The notes below the pieces were generated by a model, which was not told the origin of the DNA, did not search any database, and saw nothing but the letters and a program-made list of their open reading frames with translations. The translations under genes and the position numbers were made by a program. A DNA stretch of 64,000 bases from Rallus limicola (Eukaryota > Chordata > Aves > Gruiformes > Rallidae): NCBI GenBank assembly GCA_022605955.1, contig JAKCOZ010000020.1, positions 2,717,001 through 2,781,000 of the forward strand. Direction: 5' to 3'. How positions within the stretch are numbered: the stretch's first letter is position 1; each line of letters begins with the position of its first letter. Below, piece after piece: positions 40,132-52,347 of this stretch.

Positions 40132-43100
40132 TCAATCAAATCCCCAAGCAATGAAAGAAGAAGTTGGAGCAAGGCCAGCAACGATTTTACACCAAGGTAA
40201 AGTGCATGCCCATAGTGCATGCACTCTGTTAGACATTAATATTACTGCTCATCAGTGTGCCAAGTGTTAGACATTAATATTACTGCTCATCAGGGTGCCT
40301 TTTGGGGCATCCCAGAGTCATACTTCTTAGGGTTTCCTTCTCAAAGAAAGTTGAGAAGTCTCTCATTGCTAGGGCTAGAAAAGGCAGGGAACTTGGCCAG
40401 ACTGAATACAGGCTGAGAAGAGCTGCCCTTGTTTTTCTTTCTGACCTGAAGAATGAACAATAGAGGAGATAAACAAGGAAGCACCAGATGTTTTAGTGCC
40501 CATTTGGAAAGTCAAGAGATTCACATACACTAAGAGACTAAGAACTACAGTAGTTACAGCTAAGGTTTCCACACGGTGATCCTGGCTGCATGGTCCTTCT
40601 TATTTACCCAGCTTTGTATTTATGTAGCCTCCTCCCTGTCCTTCTTAAACCAAATATAAAAAAAAAGCAGCTTACAGTTTTTGTTGCCATCCCACATTCA
40701 ACCAAGAGCCTCCTGAGACTGAACATCCTGGAAACATCCTACAATGTCTGAATGACCGGAAATCTTAAAATCCTTTGTGCCATTGAGATGATCTCTCATT
40801 ACATTTCAAACAGGTGAAAAAACAAAGAACAATATGGAAAGGGTAATTATTGACAATTACAATAATTATCCAGGGACTTTTTCCTTCTTTTTTTCCCCAG
40901 ATGTTTTAGCCCAATCTGCCTGCAATACACCATCTAAGCATCTAACTCTAGCCACAGTGGGTGGTCCAAGAAACCTGTAAAAAAGGCAGGATTATATCAT
41001 AGCAAACAGTACTTTTTTTTTTTTTCCATCGATTCATCCTGAGCAACCTAGGTCTCTGCAGAACTAATTGCAAAGACCTAATTCTCATGCAACCCCTCTT
41101 ATGCCAAAGTCCATAGGTGCCAACAAATTTGGGGAAATCTACATTCACATGAGAAGTGTGATATCCCCATGTAAGGTGAGGCACACTCATTAATGGGCAT
41201 CCCTTCAAAAAATGAAGTCTGAACTGACCTTTTCTCTAAACCAGATAAATGCTCCCATTTTTAGAGTGGCTATAAAAAGAGTTGGAGCCGACCTTGGTCT
41301 CTTAACTCTATTGTAGCAGGAGTGACAAATGCCAAGCAAGAGCTGAGGTATTTCCTAAGTGGCACCAGAGCAGGACTGCCTGCCCCCACCTCTAGCTGGA
41401 GGGAGCATGGATACAGGGAGTCAGATTCGGGGTTGACTCACCAGTCTGTGTTTATGGTTCCTGCTCAAGAACGTATTCTGATCACATGCAGTGTATGCTC
41501 CTACCCACCTCAAAGACAGAACATTTCTTCAAGGGAGCTTCTTTCTTTTGCAACTGATAGAATTTTAAGGGTGTCTTTCTCTTTTAGCATCTGGGTTTTT
41601 TTTTTTCCCCTAAGACAGATATTCCAAGGCTCTTGTTTCTTCACAAGCAACAGCTGACAGGTTTGATAAGAGGAGGCTCTTCCTTTTACAGAACATGGCT
41701 ACAGAACAAAGACCTTAGGTCAATGTTCTGGCTTCACACAACCAGAGAAAATCTGACTACCTTCATCAAGAATTTATAGGAGTAAGACCAGTTGAGTCTC
41801 TTCTGCAATTCTACTGTTAACATGGAACATGGCTCATGGGAAATGGTGTCTTTACATGGCTGTTATAAAGCTAGGCTGAAAATACTACCCCATCCAAATT
41901 TTCAGCCCAATTTCTACCTCTGCTGTGTTTTCCATCTACAGATTTTAAACACAATACCCCCAACTTCAGGAAAACTTTGCCACGTTGAAGTATATTCTTA
42001 TGCTATTTTTTGGGGGGGATATTCATTACTTTTTAGAAAGCATCTTGTTCTGTTCATGCTCTATTTTAGGCAAGACACTTCTTTCAGAAGTTCTGGTTTT
42101 AATTCACATTTGAGCGAATGCCACTGCACAAAGGCCATTCCTGATGAACAAGTCCAATAAATTTAATAGCCTTATGATGTGCTAATGTTTCCTGACATTA
42201 CTTTCTTTCTACAGCATATGTAGAAAAAGACTTTTTCTTTTTTAAGTTTCCTTTCGTTGTCTAAAAGAAATGTAATGCCAGGAGTGCTAGAATATGCAGA
42301 CTTACTACAAGCAAGTTTTCATCTTCTCTGTAAAGTTTTTCATTGCTTAGAGATTCCAATGTATCATTCATTACATCTATGAATGAAAAAGCCAGTCCAG
42401 AGCTGTACTCCTCAAGCTATTTCTGCCCTTAGCTTGAACTAAGTAAGCCTGCTAACTAGTGTCTGATAGTATTTACTTTCTGTAGATATTTTGTCTGAAA
42501 AAAAATGAAATCCTATGAGCTGCCAATGCAGATCTTGTCCCCATAAAGAATCACATACATGTATCTTTAAGCAGACAATGCTAAAATGATGCTATTTCGA
42601 TTTCAAATTAAACATCAAGTATATCTTACTTATTCGTGATTTTTAGATGATACAGGTTACTCAAAGTTTAATTAAAACCAAAGCACAGCATATTACAAGA
42701 TTTTTCACCAGCACACTCTGCTTTTTCAAATGCCATTAACAAATGGGAGCCATTATACTACTAAGGAGATCTGCATAGTCAGTAATTACATTAACTGTGA
42801 GGAATTGATATGTATAGTAAGAAAACAGGAAGACTGGCTGCATTATTTCAGTATTGATCTGCAAAAGCTATTTCTTAATTCCATAATCTTTGTAATATTT
42901 TATATAGAGATAGCCATTCTCTTTCATGGATCCTATTTTTCCATTAATTTCAAAAACTGTGTACCCATAACAGCTTAAATCAAATCCTCTGAAGCCAACT
43001 GCAGCCCACCCACCATCTCTGATCTTTCATCAAACCCAGTAAAAGGAATAAAGCTATTGCCTGGAACATGGAATCAAGAGTATAACCCTTCTAGGTAGTA

Positions 43101-45116
43101 GCCATATAGAAGAAATTAAATACAGGTAGTTAGAGGCTTTCAGTCTAAAATTGCTTCTTATTTTGCAGTGTTAAATTGTAGGAATAAGTGTATCTGTTAC
43201 TGTAACAGCATTGTAATTGTTTATTTTTCAGGTGGAAGTGTAAGGAAATTACTTGGAAGAATACTAGAAAGAAAGCTTACAAACAACTTCAAAATGTCAA
43301 CAAAATTGAGAGCATAAGCAAATTTCACAGCAGTGCCTGACTACAGGGTCTGAAGAGCAGGCAGACTCCAGAGCCTCAACAACCTCCATGCAGGAAACCT
43401 GGAGCTTTCACAAATAGGTTTTACTTTGTTACACTGGGAAACAATCAGGATTTCAGAAGGGACTTTGTCTTCATTAAGAAAACAGGAAAAAATACTACAG
43501 GGTGCTAAAGAGTTTGCTGTGCTGGTATCTTTTGTTGAAGGTGACTTACTAGCTGATCCAACCAGAATTCCAACAGTTAAACAGATGCAATATCTGAGCT
43601 GTGTTTGGTTCATCTGACACTCAACACCAATGATAATGTCCTCAGGAGAAAAATCATCTCCACTTCTCAGTGCTCTCCAAGCACATTCCTTCCCCAGGCT
43701 GGCCTGGCACCTCCAGGCACGGTGGTGTTGGAAGGTGCAGCCTCATTGCTAACATTTTCTCAAAGTCTGGAGCTTTTGGAAGCTGGCACAAGCAGGACAG
43801 AATGAACCCTGGAAAATACTACACAGATTATACCAAAGGAATGTAGAACAAGGATTAAATTATAAGAAAAAGTGACTTTAAATGAAATAACACAGCAGGT
43901 TGTGATGGCCATTCGATATGGTCATTTAGTATCCGACTTTCAAGCTACAACAGAGGAGTGGGTGATAGATGGGAGGAAGAGGAGGGGACTCCTGGCTTGC
44001 CTGCAGGTTTGTGTGATATCTCAGGTGGGGTCTACATTCCTTCTCCCTCCACCTCTCCAAGCTACTTCTCCTTGACTTGGTGCCTAGAAAATCTGGTCGC
44101 CTTAATATACAGTTGGCAACACATCAATGTAAAAGTCCACACTGACATCTGAAAGTGATCATTTTACTGCCCACACTGGAGGAATGTTTCCCCACAGGAA
44201 TAAGGCATTTTATGAGAGTTATAAAAAGTTACTGGCACTACAACGTATTATCACTGTGGTATAAATTACTGATCTGCATGGCAGCTACGTGCCAGCTAGG
44301 GTGGCAGCCAGAACCAACCCTCTGCTCTGAAAGAGCTGCATGAGTAACTGCTGGGGTTTGCAGCCTTCATCCTTAGCATCACCCAGTGTACTCCTCAAGA
44401 GGGATGGATCCACACCAGAAGGCAGAGAGGGGCAGAGCAGAGAGCTCTTGCATCACACGCTGATCACAGTACAACTGCAGCAGCAGTTGCATTACAAGCT
44501 ACATTTACAAATTGCATTTACAAACTCCATTTGTCTGGCTGCCAATATGAGTAACAACATAACACTTTGTCACCAACAGACACCAAAGCTCCAGCTAGTT
44601 TTGCCACACTCTCAAGCTTGGAGTAAATTAAATAGAGTGTGCTGGAATACATTTAAGTATACTTCTTAAAAGATAAGGTACTTAGATCCTCATCAGACCA
44701 TATGTTTCAGCTGCACAATTATATATTTTTTTATAAACAGGCTGAAATTTACCTTTATTTTTAGCCCACGTTTTCCTGACGTTGGCAGATGTTCTGTGAC
44801 AGGAGGACAGACTGTATACAAAATACTGCTGTCTATACTGTCCCTTGTATTCCCAAACCAAACATGCTCGAGCCACCTCCCCAGCACGGTGGGAGATAGC
44901 GGCATCAGGAGGAACGGGGAGGTGGCACCTTGCACAGGGCAGGTCCTTCACCCTTTGCAGGGTGCAGGCAGGCATGTCCCACACACTGTTAAACTAACAC
45001 AGACATAATCTGTGCCAACCCAGGCTCACCCCATGCAAAAGGGGAATCTGGGTTTGGGATCAACTCTGCTTCCTGCCTTGTTCCTTATTTTGGGAGGAAT
45101 CAACTTTTTAAAAGGG
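40132..45116 (-). other. ADGRD1: Giant intron, segment with short tandem duplication
   Basis: This non-coding segment lies between two CR1 copies. A 38-bp tandem duplication sits at 40228-40300. A plus-strand open frame at 43426-43617 resembles no family I know. Nothing else could be identified. Confidence 0.75.
40228..40300. repeat. Tandem duplication, 38-bp unit, about 2 copies
   Basis: The unit starting GTTAGACATTAATATTACTG occurs at 40228 and again at 40266. The copies differ at one base (CATCAGT against CATCAGG) before homology ends. It lies about 100 bp beyond the truncated 5' side of the minus-strand CR1. Confidence 0.93.
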
Positions 45117-45390
45117 TAGACAATGGCAGGAAAGGGGATGGAGGGAAGGGTTAGAGGAGATCTTAGGGGGAAGTTCTTTGCAGAGAGAGTGGTGAGGGGC
45201 TGGAACAGGCTGCCCAGAGAGGGGGTGGATGCCCCGTGTCTGGGGGTGTTCAAGGCCAGGTTGGCTGGGGCCCTGGGCAACCTTGTGTAGCTCCAGGCCT
45301 GGAGGTTGGTGTCCCTGCCTGTGGCAGGGGGTTGGAGCTCTGTGATCCTTGGGGTCCCTTCCAAGCCATGCCATTCTATGATTCTATGAT
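45117..45390 (+). mobile_element. CR1 LINE fragment, 3' end
   Basis: It contains GGCTGGAACAGGCTGCCCAG, the GGGGGTGTTCAAGGCCAGG segment and the 3' end CATTCTATGATTCTATGAT. It is very similar to the last half of the copy at 56127-56681, so both belong to the same CR1 subfamily. It is about 270 bp, 5'-truncated and antisense to ADGRD1. The intact double octamer at the tail suggests a fairly young insertion. Confidence 0.95.
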
Positions 45391-46745
45391 CCAAGCCCTG
45401 ATCCATTCACACCAGGAGTTACATAACATACGTAATGCTGAGGTTTGGATCTTGTAACTGAGCACAAACTACAGCTAGATGATAGGTCTTTATCTCCTGT
45501 TCAGCACACAGTACTATGAAGCAATGTCATATAAAGAGTTCTGTCAGACAAATGAGAAAGGCTGCAGCTCAGACTGAAACAATTAATCTGTATGCAGGGG
45601 TTGTCATCATTTCCCATTAGCTTGGATGCTCCAGCCTTGTCAGTCATCCATCAGGGGCTCCAAGACACATTTTTATTTTCAGGGCTCTATAGCTCTGGGC
45701 TGAAATGTCACATTTGTGGTGTCATCAAAACATATAAAATCTGGTTCAGTCATGCAAGACAGAATATGAGGGAAAAATAAAGGACTTTTATAGCATCAGT
45801 ACCTTTTCCTTTTAGCATTTTTTTTCCTCTATGTGTACAAATGCATTCCTTAAGCTTAAAGGCAAGTTTTCCTCAGCCACTAACCCAAAAGTGATTGCAA
45901 ACATAAATGTCCAATTCTGATCTCTACAGTCTTCACTAAGCACAAATGGTACCTCTAATTCCTGAGTGGATCTCTGCTGTCCCCCTCACCATGCTGCCCA
46001 CAAGAGTGAACTTCCCTCTGAGTGCTCATGTGCTTGACTTTGCAGCAAAGACAGACTCACAGGGTGAAGTAGGACACACTGGGTGGGTTTTAGTTGAGCA
46101 ATCTAGATGCAGATCACTCCAGGTTCCCTTCATACCAGTGGAGACAAATAGGAGTAATTCTTCCAATATATTTTGAACAAATTCTTTGGCATGAGATGGG
46201 TCATATCCTGGAAGAACTAAAATCTCTTGACTGCACAGTCAGTGCTGATGAGCAAACATGGAGATGTCAATGATGTAGGATGTTAAAACACCAACTTCTT
46301 GCTCAAACACACCCTGACCCAGGTTTTCAAATGCAAACAGGGTGCAAGCTTCCTTCAAATAGAGAGTAACTGGATATCCAAATACTTGGGAGAGATCCAG
46401 CCCTATGCATTTTCTGAACATGCATTTCAACACGTAACTTCAAGATCTCTGTACCTTTGACAATCCCCCAAGTCACAGATTATTCTGTCTTTCCACACTG
46501 AAGCAATATGATTTTAAGTTAAGAGCCACAGTTTAAAATTTGGTGCTTTGGAGTCTGCCTTCCAGGAAATGTCCTCAGAAACCACTTAAGATTTGTTACT
46601 CTGTGAAATACTCTTGCCAGTACATTTATATTCTGCTGGCTAGTTGATAGTTGCAGGAAGCAAACTATTTTTTTCCTTAGGTGAAGGAATATTTATGGCT
46701 GCAGATTTTTGGCTTTTAAAAATATAATATTTACTTTCTTTCCTC

Positions 46746-46761
46746 AAAAAAAAAAAAAAAA
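46746..46761. repeat. Poly-A run (16 A)
   Basis: A sixteen-base A homopolymer in AT-rich sequence; no element body was recognised beside it. Confidence 0.9.
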
Positions 46762-47529
46762 GCCAAAGAATGAGTTAAAATATGGAAATCTAGTTCTGGT
46801 ATATACAAAATATTGAAGTAGAGGGAAGTAAAAAGCTAATCAACAGTCTGCAGACTACGCCAGAAGAATAAAATATACAATAAAGAAATATACTATAACC
46901 TGAAGTTGTGCTTTTGTTTCCTGGGGTACAGACTTTGTGACAATAAAGCACCTACTCTCTGCAAGTCTTTTTATAAATTTTACTGGAAATATTTCTATTA
47001 TTCCACCAGGTTTGATGTTCAAGATATACTTGGGTTTGATATTTGTGTGGTTAGCTGAGAAATACATGATTTATAATGACATCACGTTCTCCAAGATGGT
47101 TAGACAAATGTGAGGTTAAGCATTTCTTAAAATAAATAATCAGGCTTAGTAACAGATTTATGAGCTTGTTCCCTCCATGCTGCCTTCAAGAGATTGTCCA
47201 GGACTTTTATACTAAACAATTTGCACACGGCATCTCATTTCCCTGCCCCCAACTGGTCATTCCCATTCTGCTTTTTTCTTTCCTGTATGTTTTAATGCTA
47301 AAGAGACACCTACAAAAGAAAATAAGGCAGAAAATTCCCTGTGAGACAAATTACGTACCTCTAGCTCGGGTTCAAGGGTGGGAATTACACTGTCTAGCAT
47401 GGACCTGTGCTTGCTGCAGCAGCTGTGCACACTTGGTCCAAGGACCCCAAGCAGAAACATGCCCATGCCAAGTAGATGGCTGCACAGAGAAGCATCTTCT
47501 CCTGGCTGTGTATGGCTGCAGCCTGCACC

Positions 47530-47775
47530 TTCATCGCTCCGGGGGACTCAGCCCCCTCTCTGGGCAGCCTGTGCCACAGCCCCACAACTCTGCCAGGGAA
47601 GAACTTTGCCCTCCCAGCTGAGCTGACCCTGCCCTGGACCAGCTTGAGCCCATTGCCCCTTGTCCCATCTCCTGTCCCCTGGCTGAAGAGACCAGCGCCC
47701 ACCTCTCTGCACCCTCCTGGCCGGGCAAGGGAGGTGGTGATAAGGTCTCCCCTCAGCCTCCTCTTCTCCAGCATC
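47530..47775 (-). mobile_element. CR1 LINE fragment, GC-rich, truncated at both ends
   Basis: On the plus strand the run CCCTCTCTGGGCAGCCTGTG and, at the other end, CCCCTCAGCCTCCTCTTCTC are reversed CR1 hallmarks. The 3' tail with the ATTCTATGA octamers is missing: homology stops near 47530, so this copy has lost or been separated from its tail. It lies in the same direction as ADGRD1. Confidence 0.88.
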
Positions 47776-48901
47776 TAACTGAACCTCACTTGGTAAAAGT
47801 GACTCAAAGGGTTGGAAATTAACCTGACCTTACGACACACTGAGGTCTGAAGTGAATGAGGTGACAGCACTCATCTGTTGTGCAAAAGAGCTCAGTCCTG
47901 GGGAGGATGCTGAAGTTATGTCTGTTTGTCCCAACCTAGCAGCTGTTCCCAAGAGCAAAGTAGTTTCTCTAACACACAAATGATGTTTGTGCTATGTTTT
48001 CTTCTTCTACGTTGAATTCTTCTCCAGATTATTTTCTTCCTTTGCCCACACCTCTTTTACCCCCTCTAACACTTTGTCTAACTCAAACGTAAAGATTTCT
48101 GCTCCTTGAAGGAATTTACATAAAGCTCAAAAGCTTTGCAAAGGAGAAAGGCACGCAGCTGCCACAGCTCCTTGGTGACACTTTAGGAGGACCCAACACT
48201 GCATTCACAGGGCCAAGAAAGGGAACTTTCTGACCTCCTAAGTGTGCTCTGCCATTCATCAAACAACTTCAGCTTCAGGGTTAGTTCTAAGTCTCAACAC
48301 TTTCACACAGCAGCCTGAAATAATGGTGCAGAACACCTTTTCACTGGTAACATCCCACAGGTTTGCAGTGGTCACATTTTTTGCAAATTTTAGCCCCTTT
48401 TTTTTTTTTGAAGTACAATGGCTGCACAATAACATTCTGGGGGCCACTGTGGCTGAGTCTGAGAATGCCTTTCCTGGAGAAGATGCCCTCAGTTAGTACA
48501 AACTGGCACTGTTTTATTACCTCCTGTGAGCTCCTAATTGACTCCATATGACAACTCAGTGCCAGTAACTCTTTAGCCAGTTTCTATAGCCATGTTTTCT
48601 CCTCACTTTGAGCGAGAACAAACAAGACTGTTGAGCTAGAAAACACCTCATCCCAACAGTTTCATGTATTGAAATCAATGGAAACTGGGACTTTAACTAT
48701 AACATAAATCCAGGGGGAAAGTTTTGTCTGAACCGAGGAAACAGATTAGCATAAAAACTCAATACTGTTCTAGTTTTCTTGATTAGTTAGAGTCTATAAT
48801 TAATGGCATTACATTGTGAGGCTTTCTTGACAAAAAAATATAAATCTAATTCTGAGGGCCTTTAAGTAATACTCCTGAAAGAATTATCATTTGTCTGCCA
48901 T

Positions 48902-48942
48902 AACAAAAAGAAAAAAAAACCAAGAAAAAAACCAAAAAACTC
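48902..48942. repeat. A-rich low-complexity block
   Basis: A-runs separated by G or CC, with no repeat unit of fixed length. Confidence 0.85.
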
Positions 48943-50340
48943 CAAGAAAGTTCATTCTAAGTTTGAGCTAAAAAAAATTTAAAAAGCAAACCACAAAACA
49001 AAAATGAGCTTTCTCCCCAATCTGAAATTCCACATCTTGTTGAGGGTAGAATTGTCTTCCCTAATAATAAATGGGAAGCAGTAAGATTTCATCAGTGCAG
49101 CTGAATAATTACAACCATCGCTCAGGAAAACCAAATTCCCTGGTGTGTCTGGTGCTTTCTCCAAATGTATTTTTTTAGCTGGCTATTCAAGCTGTACTTG
49201 ATATCAATCATCACAGCAGACAGGAAAAAAAAAACCCCACAGACAGCAGTGCTCCTCAAATTATCAGGACTGAAATTATTTTAAAAACTTTTAGGCTAAT
49301 AAAACGTCCTGTGTAAAAGTTGTTGCCAAAGAGCAGCATAATTCACAGAGCCTAACGTGGCTCAATCTATTTGTGCAAACAGGATGCTTTCTCCCTTGAA
49401 ACTGTATTAATTAGAAACCTCCTCAAGCCTTTAATTCCCACATTCCCTACTTTACACCCACAGAGGGAGTATGAAAGTGTCCCCTGTGCATGGCAAAAGG
49501 GTTTGATCTTATGGAGGCTCTCCATGCCAACCTGACATGCATGTCATAGCACTCTCTCCAATGCATGGACAAAAGCTGCTCTGATTTTTTACACCCCCTC
49601 TCCTCCTATTGAGACAGACTGGAAGTCCTGAGGTAGCTCACAGCAAAACCCCCAAACTTTTGGGAATATCACCAGTTGTTACATTACTGCACTGAACAAA
49701 GAGATTTAATCATACTTTCCAGGGTTAATTTATTTCACAGATCTTTGCTTAACTTGAACACAAGATAATGAAGTTAATGACTGACAGCAGACCAACGGCC
49801 AGTGACTAGATATTTCTCACCACAAACTGTGCATCTAGGGATTAATTCAACCCTACATCCTTATAGGATCTGTCAAAGCACATTTCATCATCCTAACCCT
49901 GTAAGTTCTTTCTACAGTATATCATATATAATATAAATACAAGGAGTGGTTTAATTTTGAGATGGAAGCATTATAACTTCATTCAACCAAAACACCTGGA
50001 CTTCAAGCCCCCCATTATTTGGCATAGCACTCCAGTTCTTGCTGATTTTTCAGGAATTTGGAGTTTAATGTTAACACTAAGCATATAAATATACAAATAG
50101 ACTAACTAAATTAGGGAGTAGATACAGACATGGCAAACAAGCAAAAAAAAATTACCAGTTGGCCAGATTAGACTTGTCCTAACTAATGAGAATTGATTTT
50201 AACTAATATTGGAAATGCTTATCTATTTCTTTTCTGAAGTAGAACAATAGATTTTTTACTAAAAAAAAAATAAATCCATGCCTCTGAGACAACTCTTTCT
50301 ACATTTATCTCCATAAGGATTGGGTACTCAGGTCTAGTAA

Positions 50341-50428
50341 AAGGTGTCCCTGCCCATGGTAGGGGCTGGATACTAAGTGAAGGTTAAAGTCCCTTCCAAC
50401 CCAAACCAGTCTGTGATTCTATGATTCC
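50341..50428 (+). mobile_element. CR1 LINE tail remnant
   Basis: Only about 90 bp remain. GGTGTCCCTGCCCATGGTAG, then CCCTTCCAACCCAAACCAGT and TGATTCTATGATTCC are the terminal CR1 segment. It is plus strand, strongly 5'-truncated and antisense to ADGRD1. Confidence 0.9.
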
Positions 50429-50724
50429 TAACTGATCTTTATATAAAGTATATTATATAGTCCCCTGCATTAATTATGTGCATAAAACATCTCCAAGCTC
50501 AGCCTTAGAAGAACATTTAAAAGTAAAAATATCAAAATCCAATAATCTGCAGAAAATAATTCTCAAAGAAAAAAAAGTGCTTAGAAAATTAAAAACATGG
50601 GGGAAAGAAATTTCAAATGACAATGTAAGGAATCTTTTTTTAAAATGGATTTATATTCTGAAATAGAACTTTAAACTTATCCATCCTTTGTTTACTGCAG
50701 ATTAGTTAAATTTCTTCCTATTTT

Positions 50725-50754
50725 ATTTAATCATGGGATTTAATCATGGGATTT
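50725..50754. repeat. Tandem duplication of a 13-bp unit
   Basis: The unit ATTTAATCATGGG occurs at 50725 and 50738 without mismatch, followed by ATTT of a third partial copy. Confidence 0.93.
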
Positions 50755-51170
50755 GTCCATTTATGATTTTCACATCTTCCATCTCTCCTTGTTTAGCACT
50801 GATACTCAACTTTAGCAAAGCACTTAGCAATTTGCTTGGTTGAAATCACATGAGTAGACCCTGTGAAACATGTTGCTACATTCTTCATGCTCTGCCCTAA
50901 ACTGGGATGCTCCGGTTGTCATACTGAGTGTTATCATAAACCCTCCATCTAGAGTGTACTTTCCTACCCAAAGCATATGTTAGTCATTAAAGGAGAGCTC
51001 GAACAGATCAAGATTACTGAAATTTATTGTGAGTCAGTGCAGAGGAGTATCCAGAGCTAGCTTCAGGATGAGTCACTGAAATGCAGTTCCTCTTGGCTGG
51101 CCCTGTCCCGATAGGAATCTTGCTGCTGACCCAGCTCGTGTTAGACTCTTAAATTAAGAAGGACTCAAGC

Positions 51171-51186
51171 AAAAAAAAAAAAAAAA
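51171..51186. repeat. Poly-A run (16 A)
   Basis: A sixteen-base A homopolymer following GACTCAAGC. Confidence 0.9.
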
Positions 51187-51944
51187 GCAAATACCCAACA
51201 CAAAAGGGAAAATCCCTCCTTAGCAGCTGCACATTTCCTATGAAAAAACCCAACTGCAAGTTTCTCTTACCAGCAGTTGTCTCCCAGCTCCCTTGCAGAG
51301 CAGGGGGAGCAGAGTCAAAACGCTCAGCGAGGAGGGAAGCAAGTGGAACCAGAAACTCACCATCCACAGATTTCTCTAAAGTCTGCCTCCCTCTGCCATT
51401 TCAGAGCTAAAATTAACACTGTTTTCTAAGCCAAAGCTTTTATTGATGTTGTGTGAACTAAATACAAGCCTTGTTTTAGATGGGTGGCAGTGCTGTAACA
51501 CAGCCTATACTTAGCCCTAGCGCTGCCCTGTAATAAGCGCGGTCACGGCCGCAGCACGGCATGGGGTGACTGGCTCTGCTTTGGAAGAGCTGCCACTGTG
51601 GGGAGGCAAAGGCGGATCACACCCACCACTGCTGAGCAGGTGCCTCCTTTGTCCCTTGCTGGCTATACACAGCAGCTCGGGAGCATAAGGAAAGGGGTCG
51701 AATGCATGCTTTGCCTCAGGCTGTATGGCTGTTGTATCTCCCTCAACATTCCCCACCTTTCTATTATGGTTGTGAGGACTCCACTCTGAACGTGGATCGG
51801 GTTCTAGTCCTCCCCTTCAGTGGACCAAGGAAATACCCACAGCATTTTCCTGCAGAAATTGTAAATATTTAAAGGTGGGGAAAAAATAACAATTTTACAT
51901 TAAGTGGGCTGGCAGAGTTTTCAAATCCTCCTCATTCCACCACG

Positions 51945-52347
51945 ATGATGAAGGGAGTGGAACACCTTCCTTATGAGGAGAGGCTAAGGGAGCTGGGGCT
52001 TTTTAGCCTGGAGAAGAGGAGGCTGAGGGGTGACCTCATTAATGTTTATAAATATATAAAGGGTGAGAATCAGGATGACAGAGCCAGGCTCTTCTCAGTG
52101 ATGGCCAGTGATAGGATAAGGGGCAGTGGGTGCAAACTGGAGCAGAAGAAACTTTTTCCCTGTGAGGGTGATGGAGCCCTGGGACAGGCTGCCCAGAGAG
52201 GCTGTGGAGTCTCCTTCTCTGGAGACATCCAAACACCACCTGGACACATTCCTGTGTGATTAAGTCTAGGTGACCCTGCTCTGACAGGGGGGTTGGACTA
52301 GATGATCTTTTGAGGTCTCTTCCAACTCCTAACATTCTGTGATTCCA
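51945..52347 (+). mobile_element. CR1 LINE fragment, about 400 bp
   Basis: The copy includes GAGGAGAGGCTAAGGGAGCT, GCCTGGAGAAGAGGAGGCTG, the TTTATAAATATATAAAGGGT segment and GACAGGCTGCCCAGAGAGGC. It ends with TTCCAACTCCTAACATTCTG and TGATTCCA. This is a separate CR1 subgroup (recognisable by the TATAAATATATAAA segment). It is antisense to ADGRD1. The frame of the ORF2 C-terminus is open for about 100 codons but ends in the truncated 5' side. Confidence 0.95.

Larger units (their letters stand above)
45391..50340 (-). other. ADGRD1: Giant intron, segment with A-rich blocks
   Basis: Apart from the CR1 fragment at 47530-47775, this holds only non-coding sequence. It has a 16-A run at 46746-46761 and A-rich sequence at 48902-48942. 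No exon or RNA gene was recognised. Confidence 0.75.
50429..51944 (-). other. ADGRD1: Giant intron, segment with a small CpG pocket
   Basis: This non-coding segment contains a 13-bp tandem duplication at 50725-50754 and a 16-A run at 51171-51186. It also has an unusually CpG-dense patch near 51521-51558. No coding exon was recognised. Confidence 0.75.

Noticed and set aside
39906..40220. 104-codon minus-strand open frame
   Set aside because: This is the remnant of the CR1 ORF2 C-terminus plus flank, not a host gene; annotated as a mobile element.
43426..43617. Plus-strand 63-codon frame with protein-like composition (KEFAVLVSFVEGDLLADP)
   Set aside because: No recognised domain, no convincing flanking splice sites, and antisense to the host gene.
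45026..45406. 126-codon minus-strand open frame over a CR1 copy
   Set aside because: It is the antisense frame of the plus-strand CR1 at 45117-45390 and has no coding meaning.
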